Part shown: piece by piece, positions 8,216-14,089 of the stretch
Numbering within the stretch: position 1 is the first letter of the stretch
Layout of the letters: each line of letters begins with the position of its first letter
Assembly (NCBI GenBank): GCA_964244615.1
Contig: CAXTJP010000044.1
Location: forward strand, 1 to 20,634
DNA from: BOG-908 sp964244615
GTDB lineage: Bacteria; Pseudomonadota; Alphaproteobacteria; Acetobacterales; Acetobacteraceae
DNA length: 20,634 bases
Reading direction: 5' to 3'
Notes under the pieces: model-generated
Seen by the model: the letters and a program-made list of their open reading frames with translations, nothing else
Databases searched by the model: none
What the model was told of the DNA's origin: nothing
Program-made: the position numbers and the translations under genes

Positions 8216-8234
8216 GCAAATGCGAATCATTCTC
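8216..8234 (+). promoter_or_regulatory. Fur-box-like palindrome upstream of the HiPIP gene
   Basis: GCAAATGCGAATCATTCTC matches 14 of 19 bases of the classical Fur consensus, including the central AAT-C-ATT. It lies 127 bases before the HiPIP start, in a clearly AT-richer stretch (8210-8290) that should hold the promoter. Recognition by Fur or a related ferric regulator in this organism is inference. Iron control would make sense for a [4Fe-4S] protein gene. I could not place a convincing -35/-10 pair. Confidence 0.5.
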
Positions 8235-8361
8235 TTGTGTATAGCGGGACGGATTTATTAGTCTAGTCTTGTTAAAACCGAACCTCCGATGATGTGTTAG
8301 CCACTCTGAACCAGGCAGCGAGGTCTGGGCGGATAGCGGTTCAGCAAGGAGAAACGGACAC

Positions 8362-8628
8362 ATGCGTGACGACATCAAGGCCTCGCGGCGCGGCATCCTG
8401 CGCACCGGCCTGACCATACTGGCCGGTGGCATGCTGGTGACGGCGGCCCGTGCACAGGACGCGGACAGCAAGGTCGAGCAGAGCGTGGTGCAGTATCAGG
8501 GCATGCCCAAGGACGGGGCCAAGTGCAGCGGCTGCGTCAACTTCGTGGCGCCGAACGCGTGCAAGGTGGTGGCCGGCAATATCAGCCCTGAGGGGTGGTG
8601 CGTGGCGTACGCGCCGAAGGGGTCTTGA
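8362..8628 (+). CDS. High-potential iron-sulfur protein (HiPIP), Tat-exported
   Basis: 88-residue precursor of a small periplasmic [4Fe-4S] electron carrier. The N-terminus carries a twin-arginine signal (SRRGIL at residues 8-13, then a hydrophobic run) with a probable cut after ARA at residue 31, leaving a 57-residue mature protein. Four cysteines, C55, C58, C67 and C80, have the HiPIP spacing C-x2-C-x8-C-x12-C, and the context YQGMPKDGAKC and GWCVAYAPK is typical. HiPIPs donate electrons to the PufC cytochrome or the reaction centre in several purple bacteria; pufC lies just beyond on the other strand, supporting that role by inference. The ATG has AAGGAG ten bases upstream. It is a single-gene unit between the two converging operons. 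Confidence 0.93.
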   Translation: MRDDIKASRRGILRTGLTILAGGMLVTAARAQDADSKVEQSVVQYQGMPKDGAKCSGCVNFVAPNACKVVAGNISPEGWCVAYAPKGS

Positions 8629-8670
8629 GAATCAAAAACGCCTGTTCATAGCGTCGCGCGCTGCAGAAAT

Positions 8671-8729
8671 CTCCGCGACAGCACGAACAAGAGTTTTTTG
8701 CTGCTTTTTGCAAAAAAGCAGGCCTTGCC
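8671..8729 (-). repeat. Hairpin repeat copy 2, inverted relative to copy 1
   Basis: Read on the minus strand, this resembles the element after hemA: a GGCAAGGCC-like entry, a 9-bp stem (8701-8709 with 8713-8721, CTGCTTTTT/AAAAAGCAG), an A-rich linker and the identical core GTGCTGTCGCGGAG at 8684-8671. The stems differ in sequence between copies but keep length and pairing, which points to selection for structure. It lies between the HiPIP stop and the pufC stop. Confidence 0.7.
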
Positions 8730-8736
8730 TTCGTCC

Positions 8737-8764
8737 CGGGCGGGACCCGAACAGGTCCCGCCCG
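8737..8764 (-). terminator. Strong hairpin at the 3' end of the puf operon
   Basis: Perfect 11-bp GC-rich stem (8737-8747, CGGGCGGGACC, with 8754-8764, GGTCCCGCCCG) and a 6-base loop, starting seven bases after the pufC stop. The following repeat copy 2 adds a second stem with a T6 run on the minus strand. Together they could end pufC transcription, protect the puf mRNA 3' end, and stop read-through from the HiPIP gene on the other strand. The structure is seen; the function is inferred. Confidence 0.65.
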
Positions 8765-8771
8765 ACCCATG

Positions 8772-9971
8772 TCAGTGCGGCTGTCCGTCCGGAGTCGGTG
8801 TCACCGGTATCTGCCCGGGTGCCGCCGGCGGGGTGGGCGTCTTGGCGGGCGCCCCGATCGGCGCATCCGGGGTGGGCGCGGCGTTGGCCGGTGCGGGTGG
8901 CACCTGGCGGGCCGGCTGGTCGCTGACCTGCTCGACATAGGGCTTGGCGAGTTCGGGGAAGGTGGTCAGCATGCTGACGCCGTACAGCGGCTTGTAGATG
9001 CCCTGGTGGCAGGTGGCGCAGTTGACCTTCGCGTTGTCGCCCAGCGGACCCTTGCGATAGGTCGGGAACACGTCGTGCAGCGAGTCGAGGTAGGCGTTGT
9101 TGATGTCGCGCACCATGCGTATGCCGTACCAGGCATTCACCCGCGCGGGCGAGCTGGCGGACCAGTCGCTGAAGGCGCGCGTGTTGTGACAGTAGGTGCA
9201 GTTGACGCCGAGCGATTGCGCGAAGTGGATCATCAGCGCGTAGGTCCACTCGGTCTCCTTGATGGAGCTGAGATTGCCCGTGGGCAGCGCGGTGGTGCCC
9301 TGCACCCGTATCTCGGCCGCGTGCTCCAGGTAGGGCGTGAACGGGTCGTAGGGCAGGGAGCTGTTGTTGAGCAGCGCCGTCGGGTGCGCCATGCCGGTCT
9401 GCGCCTCGGTGACACCGCCGGCCGCTTCGGGCCCCGGGTCGTTGAACCAGATGTTCTTCGGCACCGGGTTGCCGCCGTGGCAGGTGTAGCAGGTGACGCC
9501 CACGTTCTGCACGTGGCTCTGCCAGTTGCCGTTGATGTTCTGCGTCATCTGGATCATGCGACGGGCGACGATCTTCGTGTAGAGCCCGTCCCACGCCATG
9601 TTGGCGACGTTGTGGCAGTACGAGCAGCCCTGCTTGGGCGCCACCCAGTTGGTGATGCTGACCATCAGCCGAGTGAACTGCCCGACGCTGAGGTTCTTCA
9701 GCACCTGGACGTTCTTGTAGGCGACGCTGGCTTTGACGCCGTTCGGGCTGGCCGGCGGCAGGCTGCGTGGGATTTTCGCCTGGGCGGCCAGCGCGGCGAG
9801 GGTGCGCGGGTTGTAGATCTGGTCCATGCCGGTGCCGCGGAAGCCGCGCTGCACGGCCACGATCGGCGGGCGTTCCATGCCGAGCAGCGTGGTGATGGCG
9901 ATCAGCGTGCCGGCGGTGACGCCGACCAGGGCGGTGCCGTAGAGGATGCCCCTCTTGATCGGGTCGCTCAT
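8772..9971 (-). CDS. pufC: Reaction-centre tetraheme cytochrome c subunit
   Basis: 399-residue periplasmic cytochrome that re-reduces the oxidised special pair. Four heme-binding motifs: CSYCH 106-110, CYTCH 151-155, CTYCH 248-252, CATCH 308-312. Probable axial ligands are M93, M129 or M132, M237, and H143 for the fourth heme, the three-Met/one-His pattern of the Blastochloris viridis protein. The N-terminus has one hydrophobic segment (about residues 8-31) but no lipobox cysteine, so it should stay as an uncleaved anchor rather than become a lipoprotein. The last 45 or so residues are a Pro/Ala-rich tail beyond the heme domain. ATG 9971 overlaps the pufM stop by four bases. It closes the puf operon. 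Confidence 0.96.
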   Translation of the reverse strand: MSDPIKRGILYGTALVGVTAGTLIAITTLLGMERPPIVAVQRGFRGTGMDQIYNPRTLAALAAQAKIPRSLPPASPNGVKASVAYKNVQVLKNLSVGQFTRLMVSITNWVAPKQGCSYCHNVANMAWDGLYTKIVARRMIQMTQNINGNWQSHVQNVGVTCYTCHGGNPVPKNIWFNDPGPEAAGGVTEAQTGMAHPTALLNNSSLPYDPFTPYLEHAAEIRVQGTTALPTGNLSSIKETEWTYALMIHFAQSLGVNCTYCHNTRAFSDWSASSPARVNAWYGIRMVRDINNAYLDSLHDVFPTYRKGPLGDNAKVNCATCHQGIYKPLYGVSMLTTFPELAKPYVEQVSDQPARQVPPAPANAAPTPDAPIGAPAKTPTPPAAPGQIPVTPTPDGQPH

Positions 9972-10948
9972 TTGGGTGCTCCCGGCAGGGTGGAGGGATC
10001 GACGATCGTGCCCCAGGTGGCGGGGTAGGTCGGCACCAGGCCGTGGTGCTGGCCCCAGAGGTACCAGTTGTCCACCACGGTGCCGCTGAGCAGGATGCCG
10101 ATGCCGCCGGTCAGGGGGCAGAGCACGGCGAACCACCAGGCCCAGCGGTGGATGCTCTCGGCGGTGGCGCAGAAGCCCATGGTCCAGCGCCAGAACAGGC
10201 CGCCACGCTCGAACGCGGTGCCGCGGTCGGCGATCTGCTCGAGCTCGCGCTCCGCGCCGTAGCGGCTGGTGGCCAGGATGGTGGCGCCGTGCATGGCGAA
10301 CAGCAGCGTGGAGCCGTAGAGGAACACGATGGAGAGCATGTGGAACGGGTTGTAGAAGAGGTTACCGTAACGCAACGAGAACGCGGCCGTCCAGTCGAGG
10401 TGGGGGAAGATGCCGAACGGCACCGCCTCGGCCCATGACCCCATCAGCAGCGGCCGGATGAAGCCCAGCACCAGATAGAGCCAGATGGCGGCGGCGAAGG
10501 CCCAGGCGGTGTGGGTGCCGAGGCCGAGCGCGCGGGCGCGCAGGTAGATGCGTGTCCACCAGAGCAGCACGGACGCGGTCAGGAAGAACCCCGCCATGAT
10601 CCACCAGCCGCCTTCGGCCAGCGGCGGCAAATGCAGGCCGTAGGAAGGTGCCGGCGGTTCCAGCGCCAGCCAGGGCAGCTGGCGGACGAACTGCACCGGG
10701 TCCCAATTCACCGAGGCCCACATGTTGAGGCCGATGATCTCGAAGGCGATGAACCCGCAGATCAGCGCGGCCATGCCGGTGATGCCGAGGTAGATCGGGC
10801 CGACCTGCGCATCGCCCAGACGGCCGAACAGGTGGTTGAAGCCCGGCGAGGAGCTGCGCGAAAAGGCGGTGCGCGCCTCCATCGGCGTGCCGGCATAGAT
10901 CGGTCCGCGCACCTGCAGCCGGGTGAATATGTTCTGGTACTGAGCCAT
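9968..10948 (-). CDS. pufM: Photosynthetic reaction centre M subunit
   Basis: 326 residues, five transmembrane helices. Pigment and iron ligands are present (Rhodobacter mature numbers in brackets): H183 in FPHLDW (M182, accessory BChl), H203 in NPFHML (M202, special pair), Y211 in FLYGS (M210), H220 (M219) and E235 in GAERELEQIADRG (M234) for the non-heme iron. The ATG at 10948 gives MAQYQNIFTRLQVRGP, the standard M start, with AGAGGA about nine bases upstream; a TTG one codon earlier is rejected. The 181-base gap from pufL is far larger than usual and holds a long palindrome. The stop overlaps the pufC start. Confidence 0.97.
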   Translation of the reverse strand: MAQYQNIFTRLQVRGPIYAGTPMEARTAFSRSSSPGFNHLFGRLGDAQVGPIYLGITGMAALICGFIAFEIIGLNMWASVNWDPVQFVRQLPWLALEPPAPSYGLHLPPLAEGGWWIMAGFFLTASVLLWWTRIYLRARALGLGTHTAWAFAAAIWLYLVLGFIRPLLMGSWAEAVPFGIFPHLDWTAAFSLRYGNLFYNPFHMLSIVFLYGSTLLFAMHGATILATSRYGAERELEQIADRGTAFERGGLFWRWTMGFCATAESIHRWAWWFAVLCPLTGGIGILLSGTVVDNWYLWGQHHGLVPTYPATWGTIVDPSTLPGAPK

Positions 10949-10999
10949 CAAGGCGCGTCCTCTTACAAACCTCGTTGCTTTGCTTCGAAAGGGGTGGTC

Positions 11000-11120
11000 G
11001 AGAATGCGCTAGGGTTGGTCATGCAGCGTGGCTTTCGAGAACCGGAGCGGAGCGGCCTTGAGGCCGTGCGCACCGGAAGCGCGGAAAGGCGCGTTGCATG
11101 GCCGCCCTAGCAGCATTATC
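11000..11120 (-). repeat. 121-base imperfect palindrome in the pufL-pufM spacer
   Basis: The left arm 11000-11045 and right arm 11073-11120 are imperfect reverse complements over about 46-48 bases, including matching GCTAGGG/CCCTAGC, CATGCA/TGCATG, CTTTC/GAAAG and CCGG/CCGG blocks. The 27-base centre holds a further small stem, CGGCC-TTGA-GGCCG (11053-11066). In the puf mRNA this would form one long hairpin between the L and M cistrons. It looks like a dispersed palindromic intergenic element or MITE-like sequence; no target-site duplication is obvious and no second copy is seen in the window. Confidence 0.75.
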
Positions 11121-11129
11121 GGGCACTCC

Positions 11130-11954
11130 TCATTTCCAGATCGGTAGGTTCAGCCACCATCCCCACCACGCGGGCCAGCCGCCGGTCCAGAACGGTCCGC
11201 TGATGATGATGCACACCGCACTCCAGAACCCGGCCGACAGTGCCAGGAACAACCCGAGGCGATGGATGCCGAGCGTGCCGATGGAGTAGCCGATGATGTC
11301 GCGGAAGAAGGTGTTCTCGTGCTCGGCCGTCTTCATCGGCTCGCCCTTCGCCGGGTTGGCGGCCGAGAGCACCAGCGAGCCGTGCAGCGACAGCGCGAGC
11401 GTGGTGGTGAAGAAGAACGAAACCGCCAGCATGTGCGCCGGATTGTAGTGGAAGTGCAGGTACTGGTAGCCGGTGTTCGACACCCAATCGAGGTGGCTGA
11501 GGATGCCGTAGGGAAATCCGTAACCCCAGGCGCCCATCAGCAGCGGACGGATCACCACCAGCGCCACGTAGGCGAAGATCGCGACGCTGAAGGCGAAGGG
11601 CACGTGGTAGCCCATGCCGAGCTTGCGCGAGATTTCCACCTGTCGCAGCGCCCAGCTTGAGAAAGCGCCGATCGCGCAGATGGTGATCACCTGCCACAGG
11701 CCGCCATCCTTCAGCGGCGCGAAGGCCAGGCCGTAGCTGATGTCGGGCGGTGCGATGTTGATGCGCCAGACGTTCCAGGTGGGGCCCAGCGACGCGCCGT
11801 AGAGGATCAGCGCGGTGCCCAGGGCGGAAAAGAAGATGGTGGTGACGCCGAAGAACCCGACATAGAAGGGCCCGACCCAGAAGTCGAACAGGTCGCCACC
11901 GACCAGGGTGCCGCCGCGTACGCGGTACTTTCCCTCGAAACTCAGCATCGCCAT
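11130..11954 (-). CDS. pufL: Photosynthetic reaction centre L subunit
   Basis: 274 residues, five transmembrane helices. Key residues (Rhodobacter mature numbers in brackets): H154 in SHLDW (L153, accessory BChl), H169 in HFHYNPAHM (L168), H174 (L173, special pair), and the iron-ligand histidines in SLHGSLVLSAANP and GTLGIHRLGL. ATG 11954 gives MAMLSFEGKYRVRGG, the family start, with GGGGAGGG upstream; ATG 11948 is a less likely internal start. L168 is His, not the Glu reported for Acidiphilium with zinc-bacteriochlorophyll. The usual R at position 7 of SFERKYR is G. It is separated from pufA by 93 bases with a strong stem-loop. Confidence 0.97.
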   Translation of the reverse strand: MAMLSFEGKYRVRGGTLVGGDLFDFWVGPFYVGFFGVTTIFFSALGTALILYGASLGPTWNVWRINIAPPDISYGLAFAPLKDGGLWQVITICAIGAFSSWALRQVEISRKLGMGYHVPFAFSVAIFAYVALVVIRPLLMGAWGYGFPYGILSHLDWVSNTGYQYLHFHYNPAHMLAVSFFFTTTLALSLHGSLVLSAANPAKGEPMKTAEHENTFFRDIIGYSIGTLGIHRLGLFLALSAGFWSAVCIIISGPFWTGGWPAWWGWWLNLPIWK

Positions 11955-12005
11955 CGCATGACCCTCCCCGGTCGTGTCGTCGGTCTTTGGTAATGGGCAG
12001 GCTTT

Positions 12006-12035
12006 GGCGGCGGACGGTGGAGCACCGCCGCCGCC
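12006..12035 (-). promoter_or_regulatory. Intercistronic stem-loop between pufA and pufL
   Basis: A 13-bp GC stem with one bulged base: 12006-12013 (GGCGGCGG) pairs with 12028-12035, and 12015-12019 (CGGTG) pairs with 12023-12027, with a 3-base loop. In the mRNA it lies just after the pufA stop and is not followed by a U-run, so it is not a standard terminator. In Rhodobacter, hairpins at this place protect the pufBA segment from 3' decay and raise LH1 over reaction-centre subunits; the same role is inferred here. Confidence 0.75.
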
Positions 12036-12047
12036 ATGAGGCGAACG

Positions 12048-12233
12048 CTACTTCGTGCCTGACGGCAGCGGGGCGAGTTGTTGTGCCACCATGCCGTGAT
12101 GCGGGCCTTCCAGCCAGTTGAAGCGGTCCGTGCTGAGCAGGATGAAATGGATCAGCAATGCGAGCACGAACAGGAAGATCGACAGCGCGACCAGGACGCG
12201 GCGCGGGTCGAACAGCAGCCAGATGCGAAACAT
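12048..12233 (-). CDS. pufA: Light-harvesting LH1 alpha polypeptide
   Basis: 61-residue antenna polypeptide. The polar N-terminus MFRIWLLFDPRR is followed by a single membrane helix with the BChl-ligating H29 in LALLIHFILLSTDRFNWL, the alpha-subunit signature; the trailing FNWL contributes to pigment hydrogen bonding. The C-terminal 20 residues are polar and periplasmic. It is chosen as LH1 rather than LH2 because it is linked to pufLM. The start ATG 12233 is 11 bases after the pufB stop, with GGGGAA as ribosome site. Confidence 0.96.
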   Translation of the reverse strand: MFRIWLLFDPRRVLVALSIFLFVLALLIHFILLSTDRFNWLEGPHHGMVAQQLAPLPSGTK

Positions 12234-12244
12234 GTGCGTTCCCC

Positions 12245-12478
12245 TCAGCCGAGCATCGAGCGGGCGACGAACATCGCGTGCTGGGCGCCATCCAGCATCG
12301 ACGTCGTGTAGCCGTTCGGCCCGGGCAGCCACGGCCTCCACTGCCACACCAGGAAGTGGGCGATGATCGCCACCACCACGAAGCCGATGAAGCTGGTGAG
12401 GAAGATGCTGTGGAATTCCTTGGCTTCGCTTTCGGTCAACCCTGACGCTGCAACGGGCCGTCTTGTGACGTCCGACAT
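12245..12478 (-). CDS. pufB: Light-harvesting LH1 beta polypeptide
   Basis: 77-residue antenna polypeptide. GLTESEAKEFHSIFLTSF (H23) and AIIAHFLVWQWRPWLPGPNG (H41 ligates BChl) are the beta signature. About 21 residues follow GPNGY, longer than the Rhodobacter and Rhodospirillum rubrum beta chains, which end at or near this point. ATG 12478 has a good GGAGGT site eight bases upstream. It is the first antenna gene of pufBALMC. No separate puf promoter could be placed; transcription may enter from bchZ. Confidence 0.96.
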   Translation of the reverse strand: MSDVTRRPVAASGLTESEAKEFHSIFLTSFIGFVVVAIIAHFLVWQWRPWLPGPNGYTTSMLDGAQHAMFVARSMLG

Positions 12479-12483
12479 GTGAT

Positions 12484-12645
12484 TTACCTCCGTCCTTCGC
12501 CGCGCTGGTCCCGCGCGGCCGTGATCCCTGTGGCCCGACGCCGGCAGGGTTGCTCTCCGCCCGGCAGCGCCGGTCGGTCTTGCGGGACGCGGGGAGGTGT
12601 CACCTCCACCCGGTCCGAACTGGTCGAGGATCTGGCCGCGCTCAT
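12484..12645 (-). CDS. 53-codon ORF in the pufQ position, doubtful
   Basis: Begins at ATG 12645, overlapping the bchZ stop (ATGA), and ends five bases before the pufB start codon, so spacing fits a coupled cistron. The predicted peptide is Arg/Pro/Ser/Thr-rich, starts MSAARSSTSSDRVEVTPPRV, and has no hydrophobic helix. PufQ proteins of Rhodobacter are about 74 residues with a membrane helix, so this is not a recognisable PufQ. It may be chance, a leader peptide, or a decayed relic. The ORF contains the 15-base palindrome at 12593-12607. Confidence 0.3.
   Translation of the reverse strand: MSAARSSTSSDRVEVTPPRVPQDRPALPGGEQPCRRRATGITAARDQRGEGRR
12593..12607. repeat. Short perfect palindrome in the bchZ-pufB spacer
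   Basis: GGAGGTGTCACCTCC: 7-base arms around one central base, about 115 bases upstream of the pufB start. It could be a regulator site in the puf control region. It is not of TGT-N12-ACA type, and as an RNA hairpin the loop is too tight for the full stem. Its role is unknown. Confidence 0.4.
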
Positions 12646-14087
12646 GCGGGCACGGTCTGCAGTGCGTGCCTGACGCGCGCGGCCGAGACGCGGCCCTCGC
12701 GTGCGGTGCGCGCGTCCTGCTCCACACGGTCGCGCAGGCGTTTGGCCGCCGAGATGCGGGTGATGAACGGGGCATTCTGCACGTGCGCGTCGAGCAGTTC
12801 GAGCGCGTCGTCGTCCCAGGGAGCTGCCGCGTGATCGCGCGCCGGCGTCGGATCGATCCGGTCCATCTCGGTGCCCAGCGGCAGGATGTGGAACAGCGCG
12901 TCGAACAGCGCGTTGCAGAATTCCTGCACCAGGTACATCGCGCCGGCGTAGCCCATGAACGGCGTGCCGGTGGCGCGGCGGATGATGGCGCCGGGGAACG
13001 AGGCCGGGATGAACATGCAGCGCGCACCCTGTTCGGCGGCGTACATGCGTTCGTTGAACGAGCCGTAGAGCACCAGCGGCGGCGTGTCCTTCAGCGACCG
13101 TCGTACCGCGGCGTTGTCCGGCTTGGTGCCGGCGGTGCGCGCGAAGGCGAAGGTGCAGGGCACGCCCATCTCGTCTTCGAGGAACTGGCGCAGGCCGCGC
13201 GCGTAGGTGTCGGTCGCCACCACCGCGAACGAGGCGGTGGCGAAGAAATCCTGTGTCACGCTGCGCCACAGGTCCCAGATCGGCTTGATGGTGGTGTGCT
13301 TCTCCGCCTCGATGAACGGCTCGGGGTCGATACCCACGAGTTCGCCCAGCGCGCGCAGGAAGTTGGTGGTGGCGAAGATGCCGATCGGCGCCTGCAGGTA
13401 GGGCCGGTCCAGCGCCTCGCACAGCTTGCGGCCGAACTCGCGGTAGAGGCAGATGTTGACGTCCGCGTCGGGCAGCCTGGCGGTGTCTTCCAGGTGCGCG
13501 CCGAGCGGAAAGGTGAGGTTTATCTCGCAGCCGATACCCTCCACCAGGCGGCGTATCTCGGCGAGGTCGGACGGCATGTTGAAGGTGCCGTAGATCGGCC
13601 CGATGATGTTCACGCGCGGCCTGACGCCGGACGCGCGCGCAGGACGTGGCCTGATCTTCGATTTCTTCGAGCCGAACTCCGTCCACAGCCAGTAGATCGC
13701 GCGGTCGGCGGCCTGCCACTGGTCCTCGTCGATGGTGCGCGGGATGAAGCGCAGCAGGTTGCTGCCCTCCGGTGTCACGCCGCCACCGATCATCTCCGCG
13801 ATGCTGCCGGTGACGACGACCGCCGGCAGGTCCTGGTCGCCGGCGGCCGCCGCCCGACGCATCGCGCCTTCGGTGCCTTCGCTCGACAGATTGTCTTCGG
13901 ACAGGCCGGTGACCATCACCGGCAGCTCGTGCGGCGGCAGACCGTCGGTGTAGTGCAGCACCGCGGTGACGGGCAGGTTCTCGCAGCCGACAGGGCCGTC
14001 GACGATCACACGCAGGCCGCGCACGGCGCAGAACGCGTACACCGCGCCCCAGTAGCCGCCGGCACGGTCGTGGTCGAGCACCAGCAC
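12642..14087 (-). CDS. bchZ: Chlorophyllide a reductase subunit Z
   Basis: 481-residue NifK-like catalytic subunit of the BchXYZ complex that reduces the C7-C8 double bond of the chlorin ring to give a bacteriochlorin. GPVGCENLPVTAVLHYTDGL near residues 31-50 contains the cluster cysteine C35. Other family segments are NIIGPIYGTFNMPSDLAEIR and PFMGYAGAMYLVQE. The GTG at 14087 is taken as start because it yields MLVLDHDRAGGYWGAVY, the normal N-terminus; it lies two bases after the bchY stop, so translation is probably coupled. The stop overlaps the ATG of a small ORF ahead of pufB. Confidence 0.95.
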   Translation of the reverse strand: MLVLDHDRAGGYWGAVYAFCAVRGLRVIVDGPVGCENLPVTAVLHYTDGLPPHELPVMVTGLSEDNLSSEGTEGAMRRAAAAGDQDLPAVVVTGSIAEMIGGGVTPEGSNLLRFIPRTIDEDQWQAADRAIYWLWTEFGSKKSKIRPRPARASGVRPRVNIIGPIYGTFNMPSDLAEIRRLVEGIGCEINLTFPLGAHLEDTARLPDADVNICLYREFGRKLCEALDRPYLQAPIGIFATTNFLRALGELVGIDPEPFIEAEKHTTIKPIWDLWRSVTQDFFATASFAVVATDTYARGLRQFLEDEMGVPCTFAFARTAGTKPDNAAVRRSLKDTPPLVLYGSFNERMYAAEQGARCMFIPASFPGAIIRRATGTPFMGYAGAMYLVQEFCNALFDALFHILPLGTEMDRIDPTPARDHAAAPWDDDALELLDAHVQNAPFITRISAAKRLRDRVEQDARTAREGRVSAARVRHALQTVPA

Positions 14088-14089
14088 GC

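Noticed and set aside
6641..8230. 529-codon minus-strand open frame opposite hemA
   Set aside because: Shadow of hemA; composition is not natural and it crosses the puhE-hemA junction.
8769..10028. Plus-strand open frame opposite pufC
   Set aside because: Antisense shadow; the minus strand shows four CxxCH motifs in a known protein.
10511..11110. Plus-strand open frame running from pufM antisense into the pufL-pufM spacer
   Set aside because: Mostly antisense to pufM; no ribosome site and no recognisable protein, so the spacer is treated as non-coding.
12529..12546. Possible PpsR site upstream of pufB
   Set aside because: TGT-N12 is followed by GCA, not ACA, and there is no second half-site symmetry.
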